Origin: Blastococcus colisei
GTDB lineage: Bacteria; Actinomycetota; Actinomycetes; Mycobacteriales; Geodermatophilaceae
Direction: 5' to 3'
Length of the DNA: 64,000 nucleotides
Assembly: GCF_006717095.1 (NCBI RefSeq)
Contig: NZ_VFQE01000001.1
Coordinates: 2,604,001 to 2,668,000, forward strand
Below the pieces are notes generated by a model. It was not told where the DNA came from. It was given only the letters and a program-made list of their open reading frames with translations, and ran no database searches. This document shows positions 49,426 to 58,408 of the stretch, piece after piece (the stretch's first letter is position 1; the number at the start of each line of letters is the position of its first letter). The translations under genes and the position numbers were made by a program.

Positions 49426-50271
49426 ATGCTCCTTCGACTCGGCACCCGACACTTCGACCTCGCCGAGCGGCCGGTGGTCATCGGAATCCTCAACCGGACC
49501 CGCGACTCCTTCTCCGACCGGGGCGCCTACTACGAGCTCGACCGGTTGCTCACCCGCGCCGAGCAGTTGGTGGCCGACGGCGCCGACGTCCTGGAGGTGG
49601 GCGCCCGTCCGGGCGGGGTCGGGGTTGCCGAGGTCGGTCCGGACGAGGAACGCGACCTCGCGGCCGAGACCATCGCCGCGCTGCGATCGCGGTTCGACGT
49701 CCCCCTTGCCGTGGACACGACCCGGGCCGGCGTGGCCGAGGCGGCATTCGCAGAGGGAGCCGTGCTCGGCAACGACATGAGCGGCTGCCTCGACCCGGCC
49801 TACCTACCGACGGTGGCGGCGGCCGACGCGGCGGTGGTGGTGACCCACATCCGCCGTCCTCCGGGCGTCCCCGATCCTGACCCGGTCTACGCCGATCTCC
49901 TCGGTGAGGTCAGCGACCGGCTCACGGCGCTGGCGCAGGCGGCTCAGGACGCCGGTATCGACGGCGATCGGGTGATCGTCGACCCTGGCATCGACCTGGG
50001 GAAATCCTGGCGCCAGTCGCTGCAGCTGCTCGCCCGCCTCGACGACATCGTCTCGCTGGACTGTCCCGTCCTGGTCGCCGTCTCCAACAAGATCTTCCTG
50101 CGCCGCACCCTCGGGCTCGACGGCGCTCCCCTGGACGTCGCGACGGCGGCGGCCTGCGCGCTCGGCGCTTCGGTCGGAGGACACGTCATCCGCGTCCACG
50201 ACGCCCGGATCGGCCGCCAGGCCGCCGACCTGGCCTATGCCCTCGCAGCGGCGCGGGGCCGAGGAACATGA
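49426..50271 (+). CDS. FolP2-like dihydropteroate synthase homologue
   Basis: TIM-barrel pterin-binding protein of 281 residues. It keeps the overall DHPS order: VVIGILNRTRDSFSDRGAYY, VADGADVLEVGARPGG, PLAVDTTRAGVAEAAF, GNDMSGCLDP and RVIVDPGIDLGKSW. The first motif reads NRTRDSFSDRG instead of NVTPDSFSDGG. That change resembles the FolP2 paralogue of mycobacteria, which is not thought to make folate, so the activity is uncertain. The true folate gene cluster is not present here. It is followed by a DNA methyltransferase ten bases on. Confidence 0.8.
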   Translation: MLLRLGTRHFDLAERPVVIGILNRTRDSFSDRGAYYELDRLLTRAEQLVADGADVLEVGARPGGVGVAEVGPDEERDLAAETIAALRSRFDVPLAVDTTRAGVAEAAFAEGAVLGNDMSGCLDPAYLPTVAAADAAVVVTHIRRPPGVPDPDPVYADLLGEVSDRLTALAQAAQDAGIDGDRVIVDPGIDLGKSWRQSLQLLARLDDIVSLDCPVLVAVSNKIFLRRTLGLDGAPLDVATAAACALGASVGGHVIRVHDARIGRQAADLAYALAAARGRGT

Positions 50272-50281
50272 CTTCCGGGCG

Positions 50282-50983
50282 ATGGTGACTCGAGAGGCCG
50301 GACGGCCGGACGGCGGACCGGAGAGACCGGCGAGGCACCGGCGGCCGCCCTCCGACGTGTCGGCGCGTGCCCTCGTGGTGTGTGCGGACGCGACGCAGAT
50401 GCTCCCGGCGCTGCCGAGCGACTGCGTCGACGCGGTCGTCACGGATCCGCCGTGGAATCTGGGCCGGCCGTACGGGAGGAACCGGGATCAGTTGCCCGAT
50501 GAGGACTACGTGTCCTGGCTCAACGAAGCACTGGCGGAGTGCTGCCGGGTCAGCACGGGACCTGTGGTCGCCTGCATCGGCGCCCACAACGCGCAACGGA
50601 TCGACCAACTCCTCCTCGGAACGGGTCTGCAGGTCGCCCACCGGCTCTCCTGGCACCGCGAGTCCGGGAAACCGGAGACCGTGGTCGTCGCCGCACCGCC
50701 TGGCTGGGCAGCTGCCCGGCCTCGGGTCGACGCGGCAGACCGTGTGCTGCGACGGACGCCGGAACTCCGCCGGCGATGGGCCCACCCGGTTCCCAAGCCG
50801 GTCGCCATGATGGCCGCACTGGTGCAGCTGGCCTGCCCGCGGGGTGGCCTGCTGCTCGATCCCTTCGCGGGCACCGGCTCGACGCTCGTCGCCGCACACC
50901 GGGCCGGACGGCGATCGATCGGCCTGGAACTGGAAGAGGACTATTGCCGGACAGCCGTTCGCCGGCTGCGACATGGGCCCTGA
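50282..50983 (+). CDS. DNA methyltransferase (N4-cytosine/N6-adenine type)
   Basis: S-adenosylmethionine-dependent DNA amino-methylase of 233 residues. The catalytic motif is VVTDPPWNLGRPYG, and the SAM-binding region with LLLDPFAGTGSTLVAAHRAG and RRSIGLELEEDYC lies at the C-terminus. That order (DPPW before the FxGxG motif) is the beta class. No restriction enzyme gene is adjacent, so it appears to be an orphan methylase. ATG 50282 is the first good start after the folP stop; GTG 50357 is possible. Target sequence unknown. Confidence 0.85.
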   Translation: MVTREAGRPDGGPERPARHRRPPSDVSARALVVCADATQMLPALPSDCVDAVVTDPPWNLGRPYGRNRDQLPDEDYVSWLNEALAECCRVSTGPVVACIGAHNAQRIDQLLLGTGLQVAHRLSWHRESGKPETVVVAAPPGWAAARPRVDAADRVLRRTPELRRRWAHPVPKPVAMMAALVQLACPRGGLLLDPFAGTGSTLVAAHRAGRRSIGLELEEDYCRTAVRRLRHGP

Positions 50984-51562
50984 ACCGGGCGCCTCTCCAG
51001 GCACGGCTTGCTCGAGAACCGCCTGGACCCGGACGTGCACCGGCGGGTCGGCGGCCGCTACCGGCCGGTGCCGCGCCGGGTCACCGCATCCGCCGCGGTG
51101 CTGCATCCAGCTGAGCCGAGATCGCGTCGCCGACTTCGGCGGCCGGGACGGAACCATCATCTGTGTCGCCGCGGGCAGGGCTTCGTGGCCAGTAGCGCGT
51201 TGGCCGGCGTCCTGACGTCACCGGGACAGACAGACGCCGTCGACCTGCCCGATCGATCGCGCCCCTGATCAGCTGACCGACGCCGGTCGCCCCGTCAGGA
51301 CGGAGGTCACCACGGGTTGCAATCAGATGCGGTCGACGTGGCCTTGCGTAGCCGCAGGATCCGCTCGCTCAGCCGCCTGGCCAAGGCCGGGACACCGGTG
51401 AGCTGGACCAAGGCCTCCTTCTTCCCTCGGACACGGCGAGGACGCCGTGCGTGCGCCGCGGCGCGACGGGTACGCCGGGGATCACGACAGGACGGTGCTC
51501 CTCCGACGTCGCCCCGTGGTCGGCCACGGCCATCGCCCCCGTTACGAGAAGGGATCCAGCGA
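50984..51562. other. Long intergenic region without an identifiable gene
   Basis: A gap of 579 bases. Candidate frames on both strands are Arg-rich shadows. One minus-strand stretch near 51310-51430 (KKEALVQLTGVPALARRLSE, then RILRLRK) reads like protein but has no start with a ribosome site and no recognisable family; it may be a gene remnant. Confidence 0.4.
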
Positions 51563-52186
51563 ATGAGCAACGAGACCCCCGACACCCCGGGGCTGAGCGA
51601 GACCGAGCTGCGGCAGATGAAGGTCGACGAACTCCGGGACAAGGCCCAGGAGGCCGGCGTCAGCGGCGCCTCCTCCATGAAGAAGGACGAGCTGGTCGAG
51701 GCCATCTCCCATGCCTACCGCGAGGACGGTAGCCACGAGAGCGACGGGTCGGCCGGCCCCGCGAACGGGACCGGTGAGGGAGAGGCTGGACTGCCCGGCG
51801 ACCGCGGTCCCGACGACGGGCAGCTGCGCACCGGCGAGCAGACGTCCAAGTCACTCAAGTACTCGCAGGAGATCACCTCCCTCGAGGACGATCCCGAGCG
51901 CGAAGGTCGGAGCCTGGCCACCACGAGCCACGAGGTCATCCGCCGGTGGGCCGAGGAACGCAGCGCGGTACCGGCGACCGTGGAAGGCACGGAGCATGGT
52001 GACCATCTCGGCGTGCTGCGCTTCGACTTCGGCGGGGACTCCGAGCGGCTGCGACACGTGAGCTGGGACGAGTGGTTCGAGACCTTCGACGTCCGCAAGC
52101 TCAACTTCCTCTACCAGGATCAGCGCAAGGACGGGAATCAGAGCAACTTCTTCCGTCTGGAGAGCCCCGACCGCGAGGACGCCTGA
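51563..52186 (+). CDS. Rho N-terminal-domain protein of unknown function
   Basis: Acidic protein of 207 residues. Residues 12-48 form a Rho-N/SAP-like helical domain (ETELRQMKVDELRDKAQEAG and SSMKKDELVEAISHAYR). A long disordered Gly/Asp/Glu linker follows, then a conserved C-terminal domain: VIRRWAEERSAVPATVEGTE, HLGVLRFDFGGDSERLRHVS and WDEWFETFDVRKLNFLYQDQ, the form of small proteins annotated as hypothetical in many actinobacteria and proteobacteria. The ribosome site GAGAAGGGA precedes ATG 51563. It may bind nucleic acid through the Rho-N part; nothing more can be said. Confidence 0.8.
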   Translation: MSNETPDTPGLSETELRQMKVDELRDKAQEAGVSGASSMKKDELVEAISHAYREDGSHESDGSAGPANGTGEGEAGLPGDRGPDDGQLRTGEQTSKSLKYSQEITSLEDDPEREGRSLATTSHEVIRRWAEERSAVPATVEGTEHGDHLGVLRFDFGGDSERLRHVSWDEWFETFDVRKLNFLYQDQRKDGNQSNFFRLESPDREDA

Positions 52187-52220
52187 CCGACGAACGGGGG
52201 GGGCAACGGCCGGCCCGCGC

Positions 52221-52967
52221 GTGGCCGACCGTGGTCAGGCGGATGACGAGGTGGGCTGCGGAGGAAGCCGCGGACAGTGGCCGGTGGACGCCGATGCCGT
52301 CCTGGCCGAGCAGCAGCGGCTGGCCGCCCTGCAGCCATCGGCCTGGTACCCCGAGAGGACGCCCCTCGAGGTGGCGGCCGCGGTCGTGACCTACGGCTGC
52401 GGCGGCCAGGGACACAGCGGGGCCGATGAACCCGCCTGGGCGAGCGCTGTCCTGCTGCGCGGATCGCAGCTCATCGCCGCGCGGGTCCTCGAAGGCGTCG
52501 CCCGAGCCGGCTACGTCCCTGCCTTGCTGGCCGTTCGCGAGGGGCCGCTGCTCGCCGCAGCGGTGGAGTCCCTCGGGACACGGCCCGACGTCCTCCTCCT
52601 CGCCGCCGCTGGCCGGGATCATCCTCGACGTGCAGGCCTCGCCCTGCACCTGGGCGCCATGCTCGACGTCCCGAGCATCGGCGTCACCGACCGTCCCCTC
52701 CTCGCTCGGGGCGCTCAGCCCGGGGCCCACCGCGGGGACACCTCTCCGCTGCTGCTCCACGGCGCCGAGGTCGCGCGCTGGGTGCGGACGGCGACGGGCG
52801 TTCGTCCGCTCGCCGCCCACGCCGCGTGGCGCACCACCGCAACCGTGGCCGCCACCGTCCTGCTCACGACGACCTCAGGGGTACGGACACCGCAGCCCCT
52901 GCGCGAAGCACGTCGACTGGCCCGGGAGGCCCGGGACCGACGACGAGTCGAGCGACCTGGTTGGTGA
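52221..52967 (+). CDS. Endonuclease V-like protein lacking catalytic aspartates
   Basis: Related to endonuclease V, the deoxyinosine repair nuclease (248 residues from GTG 52221; GTG at about 52285 is an alternative start). It keeps the family layout: LAEQQRLAALQPSAWYPERT, AWASAVLLRGSQLIA, YVPALLAVREGPLLAAAVES with the metal-binding glutamate, and DHPRRAGLALHLGAMLDVPS. The aspartate of the usual GVDVSY motif is replaced (AAVVTYG), and the one in LLVDGHG is replaced by alanine (LLLAAAGRD). Two of the three metal ligands are therefore lost and nuclease activity is unlikely; nucleic-acid binding is possible. Confidence 0.7.
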   Translation: MADRGQADDEVGCGGSRGQWPVDADAVLAEQQRLAALQPSAWYPERTPLEVAAAVVTYGCGGQGHSGADEPAWASAVLLRGSQLIAARVLEGVARAGYVPALLAVREGPLLAAAVESLGTRPDVLLLAAAGRDHPRRAGLALHLGAMLDVPSIGVTDRPLLARGAQPGAHRGDTSPLLLHGAEVARWVRTATGVRPLAAHAAWRTTATVAATVLLTTTSGVRTPQPLREARRLAREARDRRRVERPGW

Positions 52968-53099
52968 GGGAGACTCTGTCCGTACAGGTCCAGCAGCACA
53001 ACGAGTTCTTCGGGATCCGCACGCCGTGCCACTCGATCTCCGCGGTGCCCGGCCGCCGGTGAACGGGGCGAACGGGTAGAAGCGCCGCACCTCGTGGGG

Positions 53100-53290
53100 C
53101 TCGCTGCGGCGCTCCGCAGCGAGCTTCCTGCTGGCGGCCGGAACACACACCAAGATCGTCCAGGAGCACCTGGGTCACTCGTCGTACGCCATCACAGCGG
53201 ACATCTACAGCCACGTCGGTCCCGTCAGCATCGGGAGGCGGCGGTTCGCTCGACGAGGCGCTCCGGTGGGGACCGTTGCTGCACTCCGGC
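53100..53290 (+). pseudogene. C-terminal remnant of a tyrosine recombinase/integrase
   Basis: One frame reads LRRSAASFLLAAGTHTKIVQ, then EHLGHSSYAITADIYSHVGP, the last helix region of a phage/ICE-type integrase with the catalytic LGH and tyrosine (DIYSH). The upstream catalytic parts are absent. After VGP the homologous tail (REAAVRLDEALRW) appears only by changing frame twice, so it is frameshifted as well. It lies about 90 bases from the 3' end of tRNA-Pro, a usual attachment target, and is probably all that is left of an integrated element. Confidence 0.75.
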
Positions 53291-53323
53291 CGCATTGCTG
53301 TACCCCGTTGCTGTATAAACGCA

Positions 53324-53358
53324 GGAGGCGGGCCGACCTTCACGGCCGACCCGCCTCT
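53324..53358 (-). terminator. Hairpin just past tRNA-Pro
   Basis: AGGCGGG and CCCGCCT pair, with a partly matched inner stem (CCGACC against GGCCGA), in the direction of tRNA transcription. There is no strong T-tract. It could terminate the tRNA transcript or be part of the attachment-site scar. Confidence 0.45.
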
Positions 53359-53375
53359 GACCTGCAGTTCTTCTG

Positions 53376-53449
53376 TCGGGCTGACAGGATTTGAACCTGC
53401 GACCCCCTGACCCCCAGTCAGGTGCGCTACCAAGCTGCGCTACAGCCCG
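53376..53449 (-). tRNA. tRNA-Pro (anticodon GGG)
   Basis: A full cloverleaf of 74 bases on the minus strand. The acceptor arms CGGGCTG/CAGCCCG pair perfectly. The D arm is GCGC-AGCTTGGTA-GCGC, the anticodon arm CCTGA/TCAGG with loop CTGGGGG (anticodon GGG), and the T arm GCAGG-TTCAAAT-CCTGT. Discriminator A; CCA is not encoded. The nearby integrase remnant suggests past use as an insertion site. Confidence 0.95.
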
Positions 53450-53662
53450 CGTGCCGCGTGCTTCCCGGAGACTCCCAGGCCGCGCGACGACCGCCTGAGC
53501 AGGTTACCGCACCGCCAGGTCCTCTTCGCCGCCCCCTGGACCTCCCGCGCCGGGCCGCACGCAAAGGCGGTGACAGCCGACGGAGCCTGTCGCTAGCGTC
53601 GCGGCACGGGGATTCCACCGCGCAGCCGAGCGCGGGCACCACAGGTGCCGGAGGTGTCCGTC

Positions 53663-55822
53663 ATGGGCAGGTCGTTCGCTTCCCGAGTCAGCCACCCGAA
53701 GCTGAAGTGGGTCGTCCTCGTCTTCTGGCTGGTGCTGGCCGCCGCCTCGGCGCCGCTGGCAGGCGGCCTCACCGACGAGCAGGACAACGAGATCTCCTCG
53801 TGGCTGCCCGGCGATGCCGAGTCGACGCTCGCCCTCGAGCAGCAGACCGACCTGGGCTCCGATCCCGACATCATCACCACGGTCCTCGTCTACGAGCGGC
53901 CCGAGGGGCTCACGCCGGCCGACCTCGCCGCCGTGGTGGAGAACGCGGAGGTCTTCGGGCAGCTCGCCGAGGTCGACGGCGACGTCCTGGGACCCATCCC
54001 GGCCGAGGACGGGCAGGCCGCGCAGCTCGTGGTGCCGCTCAACGTCGGCCCCGACGGGTGGGTGGCGATCGCCCCGCTCGTGGACGGCATGCGCGCCGAG
54101 GCCAGGGACGGACCGGACGGGCTCGAGGTCTACGTGACGGGCCCGGGCGGGTTCGCGGCAGACTCGTCCGATGCCTTCGCGGGCATCGACGGCACGTTGC
54201 TGTACGCCGCCCTGGGTGTCGTCATCCTGATCCTGCTGTTCACCTACCGCAGCCCGGTCCTGTGGATCCTGCCGATCTTCTCGGCGGTGGTCGCCCTGTT
54301 CTGCGCACAGGCGCTCATCTACCTGCTCGCCCGCTACGCCGATCTCACGGTGAACGCCCAGAGCGCGAGCATCCTCACCGTCCTGGTCATCGGCGCGGGC
54401 ACCGACTACGCCCTGCTGCTCGTCGCCCGCTACCGCGAGGAACTACGGCTGCACGCCGACCGGCACGAGGCCATGACCGAGGCCGTCCACCGCACGGGCC
54501 CGGCCGTCCTGGCCAGCGGGAGCACGGTGATCCTCGGAATGCTGTGCCTGATCGCGGCCACCATGAACTCGACCAGGGGTCTGGGTCCGGTCGCTGCCAT
54601 CGGCGTCGGTGTGAGCCTCGCGGTCCTCATGACCCTGTTGCCCGCGCTGCTGGTCATCTGCGGGCGCTGGGTGTTCTGGCCGGTGCGCCCGGCCCTGGGC
54701 AGCCCCGAGCCGACCGCGACCGGGCTGTGGGCGCGCGTGGGGTCGGCGGTCCGCCCGCGCCCGCGCGTGGTCTGGATCGTGACCAGCGCCGCGCTGCTGG
54801 TGGCCTGCCTGGGGGTGTTCACCCTGAACGCGAAGGGCCTGTCCCAGGCCGAGTCGTTCCGCGGCACGCCGGAGTCGGTCGTCGGCCAGGAGGTGGCGGC
54901 CCGGCACTTCCCCGCCGCCGCGGGCGACCCCCTCTACGTGCTCACGAGCGCCGGGACGGCCGAAGAGGTCGCGAGTGCGGTGGCCGCGAACGACGGCATC
55001 GGCTCGACCGCGGACCCGTTGATCATCGGGGACACCGCGCTGATCGAGGCGACGCTGGCCGACCCCGCGGACAGCCAGGCCGCCTACGACAGCGTCGACG
55101 CGCTGCGGTCCGAGCTCGACGACGTGGGTGACGGCGAGGCGCTGGTCGGCGGCAACACCGCCATCAACCTCGACGTCCAGACCGCGTCCCAGCGCGACAA
55201 CCGGGTCATCATCCCGCTGATCATGGCCGTGGTGCTGCTCGTGCTCGGCGTGCTGCTGAGGGCCGTGGTGGCGCCGCTGATCCTCGTCGCGACGGTGGTG
55301 CTGTCCTACGGTGCCGCGCTGGGGTTGAGCGCGCTGATCTTCGACTGGACGATCGACGTCGACTCCACCGACAGCGCCTTCCCGCTGTTCGTCTTCGTGT
55401 TCCTCGTCGCGCTGGGCATCGACTACAACATCTTCCTGATGACCCGCGTGCGGGAGGAGGCGTCCGACCACGGCACGCGGCGTGCGGCGCTGGTCGGGCT
55501 CGCCGCCACCGGCGGGGTGATCACGTCGGCCGGCCTCGTCCTCGCCGCGACGTTCGCCGTGCTGGCGACGCTGCCGCTGACGTTCGTCACCCAGCTCGGC
55601 ATCGCGGTCGCGCTCGGCGTGCTGCTCGACACGATCGTCGTGCGCTCGGTGCTCGTCACCGCGCTCACGCTCGACGTCGGGCGGTGGATGTGGTGGCCCA
55701 GCACGCTCACGCACCGACCCGACGAGCCTGAGCCGGCGTCCGGGGTGGGGGCCGAGGGCGCTCGGGTGCCGGTCCCGCGCGCGAACGCGGACGCCGTCCA
55801 GGACGTCCGGCCGGGGAACTGA
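53663..55822 (+). CDS. MMPL-family RND transporter
   Basis: Large membrane exporter of 719 residues from ATG 53663, preceded by GGAGG. Two RND halves are visible, each with one helix, an external domain and a five-helix bundle. Helix 4 residues of the MMPL type appear as VLVIGAGTDYALLLVARYRE in the first half and VFLVALGIDYNIFLMTRVRE in the second, with the paired Asp-Tyr residues needed for proton coupling. In mycobacteria such proteins export lipids; the cargo here is unknown. An in-frame GTG at 53645 is a weaker start. A short convergent gap separates it from der. Confidence 0.92.
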   Translation: MGRSFASRVSHPKLKWVVLVFWLVLAAASAPLAGGLTDEQDNEISSWLPGDAESTLALEQQTDLGSDPDIITTVLVYERPEGLTPADLAAVVENAEVFGQLAEVDGDVLGPIPAEDGQAAQLVVPLNVGPDGWVAIAPLVDGMRAEARDGPDGLEVYVTGPGGFAADSSDAFAGIDGTLLYAALGVVILILLFTYRSPVLWILPIFSAVVALFCAQALIYLLARYADLTVNAQSASILTVLVIGAGTDYALLLVARYREELRLHADRHEAMTEAVHRTGPAVLASGSTVILGMLCLIAATMNSTRGLGPVAAIGVGVSLAVLMTLLPALLVICGRWVFWPVRPALGSPEPTATGLWARVGSAVRPRPRVVWIVTSAALLVACLGVFTLNAKGLSQAESFRGTPESVVGQEVAARHFPAAAGDPLYVLTSAGTAEEVASAVAANDGIGSTADPLIIGDTALIEATLADPADSQAAYDSVDALRSELDDVGDGEALVGGNTAINLDVQTASQRDNRVIIPLIMAVVLLVLGVLLRAVVAPLILVATVVLSYGAALGLSALIFDWTIDVDSTDSAFPLFVFVFLVALGIDYNIFLMTRVREEASDHGTRRAALVGLAATGGVITSAGLVLAATFAVLATLPLTFVTQLGIAVALGVLLDTIVVRSVLVTALTLDVGRWMWWPSTLTHRPDEPEPASGVGAEGARVPVPRANADAVQDVRPGN

Positions 55823-55838
55823 GGGAGCGCCGCCCGGC

Positions 55839-57185
55839 TCAGCCCTTCGGGCGCTCGCTCCCCCGGCCCTCGCGGACCTTGACCGAGACCTCGATCGGCG
55901 TCCCCTCGAAACCCCAGCGCTCGCGCAGCTTGCGCTCGAGGAAGCGGCGGTAGCCGGCCTCCAGGAACCCCGTGGAGAAGACCACGAACCGCGGCGGCCG
56001 GACGTCGGCCTGCGTGACGTACTTGATCTTCGGGGCGCGCCCGCCGCGTGCCGGTGGCGGCGTCTCCTGGACCAGAGCCCGCACGAACGTGTTCAGCTCC
56101 GACGTGGGCACCCGCGACTCCCACGACGCCAGCGCCGACCGGAGGTGGTCGGCGAGCTTGTTCACCCCGCGCCCGGACTGGGCCGAGATGTTCACGCGGG
56201 TCGCCCAGCGCACCCGCGCCAGCTCGCGCTCGATCTCCTTCTCCAGCTGGAAGTGCCGGTCCTCGTCGAGGGTGTCCCACTTGTTGATCGCGATGACCAG
56301 TGCCCGGCCGGCGTCGACCACCTGGCTGATCACGCGCTGGTCCTGCTCGCTGATCACCTCGTCGGCGGCCAGCAGGACGACGGCGACCTCGGCCGCCTGG
56401 ATGGCGGCCTCGGTGCGGAGGCTGGCGTAGTACTCCATGCCGCTGGCGGTGTTCACCTTGCGGCGCAGCCCCGCGGTGTCGACGAAGCGCCACTCCTCGC
56501 CGCCCAGGGTGACGATCGAGTCGACCGGGTCGACCGTCGTGCCGGCCACGGAGTCGACGACGGAGCGCTCTTCCTTGGCCAGCCGGTTGATCAGGCTGGA
56601 CTTGCCGACGTTGGGCCGCCCGACCAGCGCCACCCGGCGCGGGCCGCCCTCCTCCAACTGCTCGCGTGGCGCGGTCGGCATCGCCTCGAGGACGAGGTCG
56701 AGCAGGTCGCCGCTGGAGCGGCCGTGCAGGGCGCTCACCGGCTGCGGCTCACCCATGCCGAGCGACCACAGCTCGGCGGCGTTGGCCTCGCTGCGCTCGT
56801 CGTCGACCTTGTTCGCCACGAGGATCACCGGACGGTCGCTGCGGCGCAGGATGCGGGCCGCGGCGAGATCGGTGTCGGTGGCCCCCACCTGGCTGTCCAC
56901 GACGAACACGATCACGTCGGCGGTCTTCATCGCGTACTCGGCCTGGCGGGTGATCGCCGCGCCCAGGCCGGCGGCCTTCGGGTCCCAGCCGCCGGTGTCG
57001 ACGACGGTGAACCGCTTGCCGTTCCACAGCGCCTCGTAGCTGATCCGGTCGCGGGTGACGCCCGGGACGTCCTGGACGACGGCGGCGCGCCGCCCCAGGA
57101 ACCGGTTGACCAGCGTGGACTTGCCGACGTTGGGCCGGCCGACGATCGCGACGACGGGCAGCGGCCCGCTCTGCTCCTCGCTCAT
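55839..57185 (-). CDS. der: Ribosome-assembly GTPase Der (EngA)
   Basis: Double-GTPase essential for 50S ribosome maturation (448 residues). G-domain 1: [29 protein letters not shown] and [11 protein letters not shown]-domain 2: [29 protein letters not shown] and [13 protein letters not shown]-like C-terminal domain follows, ending [21 protein letters not shown] 57185 overlaps the cmk stop by ATGA, as in most actinobacteria. Confidence 0.96.
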   Translation of the reverse strand: MSEEQSGPLPVVAIVGRPNVGKSTLVNRFLGRRAAVVQDVPGVTRDRISYEALWNGKRFTVVDTGGWDPKAAGLGAAITRQAEYAMKTADVIVFVVDSQVGATDTDLAAARILRRSDRPVILVANKVDDERSEANAAELWSLGMGEPQPVSALHGRSSGDLLDLVLEAMPTAPREQLEEGGPRRVALVGRPNVGKSSLINRLAKEERSVVDSVAGTTVDPVDSIVTLGGEEWRFVDTAGLRRKVNTASGMEYYASLRTEAAIQAAEVAVVLLAADEVISEQDQRVISQVVDAGRALVIAINKWDTLDEDRHFQLEKEIERELARVRWATRVNISAQSGRGVNKLADHLRSALASWESRVPTSELNTFVRALVQETPPPARGGRAPKIKYVTQADVRPPRFVVFSTGFLEAGYRRFLERKLRERWGFEGTPIEVSVKVREGRGSERPKG

Positions 57186-57877
57186 GCCCGCTCCCCTGCC
57201 GCGACGGTCGACGCCGCGAGCTCCACGATCCTGGCGACGACGCCCTGCTGGTCGAGGTCGGTGCTGTCCACCACGACGGAGTCCTCGGCCGGGCGCAGCG
57301 GGCTGTCGGCCCGGCTGCTGTCGTACTCGTCCCGGCGGCGCAGGTCGGCGGCGAGCACGGCGATCTCCGCCGCGTCGGTGATGCCCAGCTGACCGGCCCG
57401 GCGCTCGGCACGCACCTCCGGCGCGGCGGTCAGGTAGATCTTCAGCGTCGCGTCCGGGAGCACGACCGTGCCGATGTCGCGGCCCTCCACGACGACTACC
57501 TCGGCCGAGGCCACGAGCGCCCGCTGCTGGTCCACCAGCTGACGACGGACGGCGGGGACAGCGGAGACGGCGGACACGGCACGGGTGACTTCGGCGCTCC
57601 GGATGCGCGTGGCGACGTCCACTCCGTCGACCAGGACGAGCTCCGTGCCGGCCTCCGTGCCGACCTCGATCCGCGCCGCGGCGACCGTGCGGGCCACCGC
57701 GTCGGCGTCGTGCGGGTCGACCCCGGCGTCGAGGACGGCGACGGTGGCCGCCCGGTACATCGCTCCGGTGTCCAGGTAGGCGGCCCCGAGCCGCGCCGCG
57801 ACGCCGCGGGCCACGGTGGACTTGCCGGTGCCCGACGGCCCGTCGAGCGTGATCTGCCCCCGGAACGCGCCTCTCAC
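57182..57877 (-). CDS. cmk: Cytidylate kinase
   Basis: Phosphorylates CMP and dCMP with ATP (231 residues). P-loop [20 protein letters not shown] near the start, [18 protein letters not shown] for the CMP site, [20 protein letters not shown] and [20 protein letters not shown] for the family core. GTG 57877 overlaps the aroH stop and gives the normal length; an upstream extension of the frame is antisense to aroH and not protein-like. Confidence 0.95.
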   Translation of the reverse strand: MRGAFRGQITLDGPSGTGKSTVARGVAARLGAAYLDTGAMYRAATVAVLDAGVDPHDADAVARTVAAARIEVGTEAGTELVLVDGVDVATRIRSAEVTRAVSAVSAVPAVRRQLVDQQRALVASAEVVVVEGRDIGTVVLPDATLKIYLTAAPEVRAERRAGQLGITDAAEIAVLAADLRRRDEYDSSRADSPLRPAEDSVVVDSTDLDQQGVVARIVELAASTVAAGERA

Positions 57878-58236
57878 TGGGCGATGTCCCGTCGCAGAGC
57901 CACGGCGCCGCGCAGGTACACGTGCTGGATCTCGCTCCGCGGCCTGTCGGTCTCCACGTGGGCCATGAGTCGCAGCACCCGCGGCAGGGCGTGCGCGACG
58001 TCGATCTCGGAGGCGCACATCAGCGGCACGTCGCCGAACCCGAGCTCGCGCGCGGCCAGCGCAGGGAACTCCGAGACCAGGTCGGGAGTGGCGGTGAACA
58101 GGATGCTGATGACGTCGTCGCGGTCGAGCTGGTTGCGCTCCATCACCGTGCTGACCAGCTCACGGGTGGCCTCGAGCACCTGCTCCCGGTCGTCGGCGTC
58201 GACCTGGGTCGCGCCCCGGATGGCTCGGACGGCCAT
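57874..58236 (-). CDS. aroH: Chorismate mutase, AroH type
   Basis: Converts chorismate to prephenate for Phe/Tyr synthesis (120 residues). The AroH-class trimer fold is recognised by [40 protein letters not shown] with the catalytic TPDL region, [20 protein letters not shown] and the final [20 protein letters not shown] 58236 has GGAG upstream. It is coupled to cmk. Confidence 0.94.
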   Translation of the reverse strand: MAVRAIRGATQVDADDREQVLEATRELVSTVMERNQLDRDDVISILFTATPDLVSEFPALAARELGFGDVPLMCASEIDVAHALPRVLRLMAHVETDRPRSEIQHVYLRGAVALRRDIAQ

Positions 58237-58330
58237 GTACAACTCCTCGATCGATTGCAGCACCCGGATCGCCGGGGCCCCGTCGAGTCTAGGGAGGCCG
58301 CGCGACCGGCCCGCTGCCACGTGCCTGAGG

Positions 58331-58408
58331 GCAACTGTGTGCGCGCATGCGCAGAAATCCAGACGGAAGCTGCGCATCCGCGCACACCGTTGCGTTCCCG
58401 CGGGAACG
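58331..58408. repeat. 24-nt imperfect inverted repeat plus 16-bp palindrome
   Basis: Arms at 58331-58354 and 58370-58393 match at 22 of 24 bases around a 15-base loop, and a perfect palindrome CGTTCCCGCGGGAACG follows at 58393-58408, ending right at the rluB stop codon. It may act as terminator, RNA-stability element or protein-binding site between rluB and aroH. Confidence 0.8.
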
